DNA from: Chloroflexota bacterium
Lineage (GTDB): Bacteria > Chloroflexota > Anaerolineae > Thermoflexales > Thermoflexaceae
DNA length: 8,580 nucleotides
Assembly (NCBI GenBank): GCA_030550075.1
Contig: JAUQQB010000100.1
Coordinates: forward strand, 1 to 8,580
Direction: 5' to 3'
Shown: positions 6,896 through 8,580 of the stretch, piece by piece
Layout of the letters: every line of letters starts with the position of its first letter
Position numbering within the stretch: position 1 is the stretch's first letter
The notes under the pieces: model-generated
Seen by the model: the letters and a program-made list of their open reading frames with translations, nothing else
Told to the model about the DNA's origin: nothing
Databases searched by the model: none
Made by a program: the position numbers and the translations under genes

Positions 6896-6936
6896 ACCCC
6901 GGTTTGAATCCCAATCATGACCTCAAGGAGGTCGAA

Positions 6937-8580
6937 ATGGCCCGCTCCCGTCTCTTCCGCCTGCAAGGGCTTCAGGCCCCCGTGGAGATCCGGTTCGATG
7001 AATGGGGAATCCCCCACATTGAGGCACGCACGTTGACAGATCTATTCTTTGCCCAAGGATTTGTCCACGGATGGGATCGCGGCTGGCAGATGAGGTTCAA
7101 CCGCCTGGTCGCTTTAGGGCGTTTGAGCGAAGCCTTTGGCCCCATGGGGCTAGAGATGGATCGCTTTGCCCGAGGGATCGGATGGGTAGAATATGCACGG
7201 GCCGGCCTGCAACGGTTGCCTGAGGACCAGCGGAGACTCCTCGAGGCCTATGCAACGGGGGTCACGATCGCCTTCCGGTGTGGCCCCACCAGGCTGGAGG
7301 ACCGGCTGGTTCCGCTGCCTGATTTTCCGTGGACCCTTGAGCATAGTGCGGCCTGGGGGTTGGTGGTCGCCTGGTCGCTCTCCTGGAACTGGGACAGTGA
7401 GCTGTGTCGGGTAGCCATGGCTCGAGCGTTAGGGGAACGAGCGGCTGACCTGGAGCCGGAGGCGATCTTCGGTGAGACGGCCCTCTTCCCCGAAACGATG
7501 GGGGTCGAGCCGATGGCCGAGCGACTGTTACGAATGTATGAGGCGCTGGCTCGCTGGCTTGGCCCGCGCGAGGGGATCGGCAGTAACAACTGGGTGATAG
7601 CGGGCTCCCGGACGGCCACTGGATCTCCAATCCTCGCTAACGACCCGCATCTTCCTCTTTCGCTCCCCAGCCTCTGGTATGAACAACAATTAGTCTGTGA
7701 GCCGGAAGGGTTTGCGGTGGCCGGGGTAACCGTGCCCGGCCTGCCCGGGGTGGTGCTGGGGCACAACGAATGGATCGCCTGGGGGGCCACCGCGGTGATC
7801 GCTGACACCCAAGACTGGTTCGTCGAGCGGTTCGATCCGGAGGACCCGCTTCGCTATGAAACCCCGGAGGGATGGACCCGGGCGGAGATCCGCGAGGCGG
7901 AAATCCGGGTGAAGGGGGCCCGCCGGCCGGAGCGGTTCCGGATGCGGATCACCCGCCACGGCCCGGTGCTCACGGATGTGTTGCCCGAGTATGAGCCGGA
8001 AGGGATCCGCTGGCCCCACATTGGCCTGGCGCTGGCCTGGGCTGGAGCGCAGGCGGAGACGTGGTTCGAAGCGATTCTCCGGCTGAACCGGGCCCGCGAT
8101 TGGGACTCCTTCCGGGAGGCGTTGCGTTACTGGCCAGGGCCTGTGCTCAACTTCGTCTACGCCGACCGGGATGGCCACATCGGCTACCAGATGGCCGGGC
8201 GGATCCCCATCCGCCGTCAGGGCTATGGCCTGACTCCGGTCCCTGGCTGGAGCGGGGAATACGATTGGATCGGGGAGATCCCCTTCGAAGAGCTTCCATC
8301 CTGCTTCGATCCACCGGAGGGGATCCTGGCAACGGCCAATCACCGGATCGTTGGGCCCCACTATCCGTATTTCATCAGCGCCGAGTGGATGCCGGACCAC
8401 CGGGCGCGGCGGATTCTTCAGCGGCTGGAATCCACTCCCAACCTGACGGTGGGCGACTGCCTGACCGTCCAGGCGGATGTGGTTTCCCTGGCCGCGCAGG
8501 AATGGAAGACGTGGCTGGCGCAGGTGGAGCCGGCCGATGAGGAGGAGGCGTGGCTGCTGGCCCAGGTCAAAGCGTGGGAC
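6937..8580 (+). CDS. Penicillin acylase family protein (Ntn hydrolase), 3' end missing
   Basis: 548 codons are visible; the frame runs off the window, and family members are often near 750-850 residues. These enzymes hydrolyse amide bonds of acylated amines (beta-lactams, acyl-homoserine lactones or others) after self-cleavage that exposes an N-terminal Ser. Visible: DEWGIPHIEA at 21-30 and FVHGWDRGWQM at 42-52, typical of the alpha chain; GSNNWVIAGSRT at 215-226, with Ser216 the predicted cleavage point and nucleophile; NDPHLPLSLPSLWYEQ at 235-250; PGLPGVVLGHNEWIAWGAT at 267-285; and ATANHR with Asn468, in the position of the oxyanion-hole Asn, near HRARRI. The beta chain would begin at Ser216. 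The N-terminus (MARSRLFRLQ) is not a signal peptide, so unlike the classical periplasmic acylases this one appears cytoplasmic. ATG 6937 has AAGGAGG 5 nt upstream. The substrate cannot be told from sequence. Confidence 0.93.
   Translation, partial: MARSRLFRLQGLQAPVEIRFDEWGIPHIEARTLTDLFFAQGFVHGWDRGWQMRFNRLVALGRLSEAFGPMGLEMDRFARGIGWVEYARAGLQRLPEDQRRLLEAYATGVTIAFRCGPTRLEDRLVPLPDFPWTLEHSAAWGLVVAWSLSWNWDSELCRVAMARALGERAADLEPEAIFGETALFPETMGVEPMAERLLRMYEALARWLGPREGIGSNNWVIAGSRTATGSPILANDPHLPLSLPSLWYEQQLVCEPEGFAVAGVTVPGLPGVVLGHNEWIAWGATAVIADTQDWFVERFDPEDPLRYETPEGWTRAEIREAEIRVKGARRPERFRMRITRHGPVLTDVLPEYEPEGIRWPHIGLALAWAGAQAETWFEAILRLNRARDWDSFREALRYWPGPVLNFVYADRDGHIGYQMAGRIPIRRQGYGLTPVPGWSGEYDWIGEIPFEELPSCFDPPEGILATANHRIVGPHYPYFISAEWMPDHRARRILQRLESTPNLTVGDCLTVQADVVSLAAQEWKTWLAQVEPADEEEAWLLAQVKAWD

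Noticed and set aside
6533..6907. 124-codon forward frame with an N-terminal CxxC (QCSHCKGYD) in the gap after cdaR
   Set aside because: It starts at TTG without a ribosome binding site. The CxxC codons lie in the inverted repeat, and the frame runs through the palindrome and the other inverted repeat. It is best explained as a chance frame within the element.
6391..6936. Possible tRNA, riboswitch or CRISPR in the gene-free gap
   Set aside because: No cloverleaf, no spaced direct repeats and no known riboswitch core were seen; the inverted-repeat element accounts for most of the gap.
7248..8400. Long reverse-strand frames opposite the acylase gene, up to 236 codons
   Set aside because: They are antisense to a clearly conserved Ntn hydrolase, rich in Pro/Arg/Gly, and lack a supported start.

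Overview
The window reads like chromosomal DNA of a GC-rich, probably thermophilic bacterium, possibly a Chloroflexota (Anaerolineae/Thermoflexia-like) lineage. This is inference. It rests on high GC, an archaeal/eukaryotic-type prolyl-tRNA synthetase of the Thermus form (zinc site, C-terminal Tyr), a cdaA-cdaR pair and a large cytoplasmic TPR protein. No marker gene fixes the taxon.

Layout: (1) 1-1498, a reverse-strand proS with its own sigma70-like promoter and a strong terminator-type hairpin at the window edge. (2) 1499-1681, a divergent promoter region; a good -35/-10 pair drives proS leftward and an extended -10 drives the TPR gene rightward. (3) 1682-3940, a 752-residue TPR protein of unknown function, followed by overlapping inverted repeats that can fold in two exclusive ways. 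(4) 4146-6390, the diadenylate cyclase gene cdaA and its YbbR-domain partner cdaR, which together make and control c-di-AMP at the membrane. (5) 6391-6936, 546 bases without an intact gene. It contains a 359-bp element bounded by perfect 15-bp inverted repeats. Its internal layout on the reverse strand (a ribosome binding site plus ATG near one end, a stop codon inside the other end) suggests an internally deleted insertion sequence or MITE, and it carries a perfect 22-bp palindrome. (6) 6937-8580, the first 548 codons of a penicillin-acylase-family Ntn hydrolase that runs off the window.

The clearest functional unit is cdaA-cdaR (c-di-AMP synthesis, linked in other bacteria to cell wall, potassium and osmotic control). 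The usual third partner, glmM, is not next to them. The most unusual item is the mobile-element remnant, whose right end lies 41 bases before the acylase start codon and may supply a -10 box to it. I saw no CRISPR array, tRNA, rRNA or clearly new multi-gene system.
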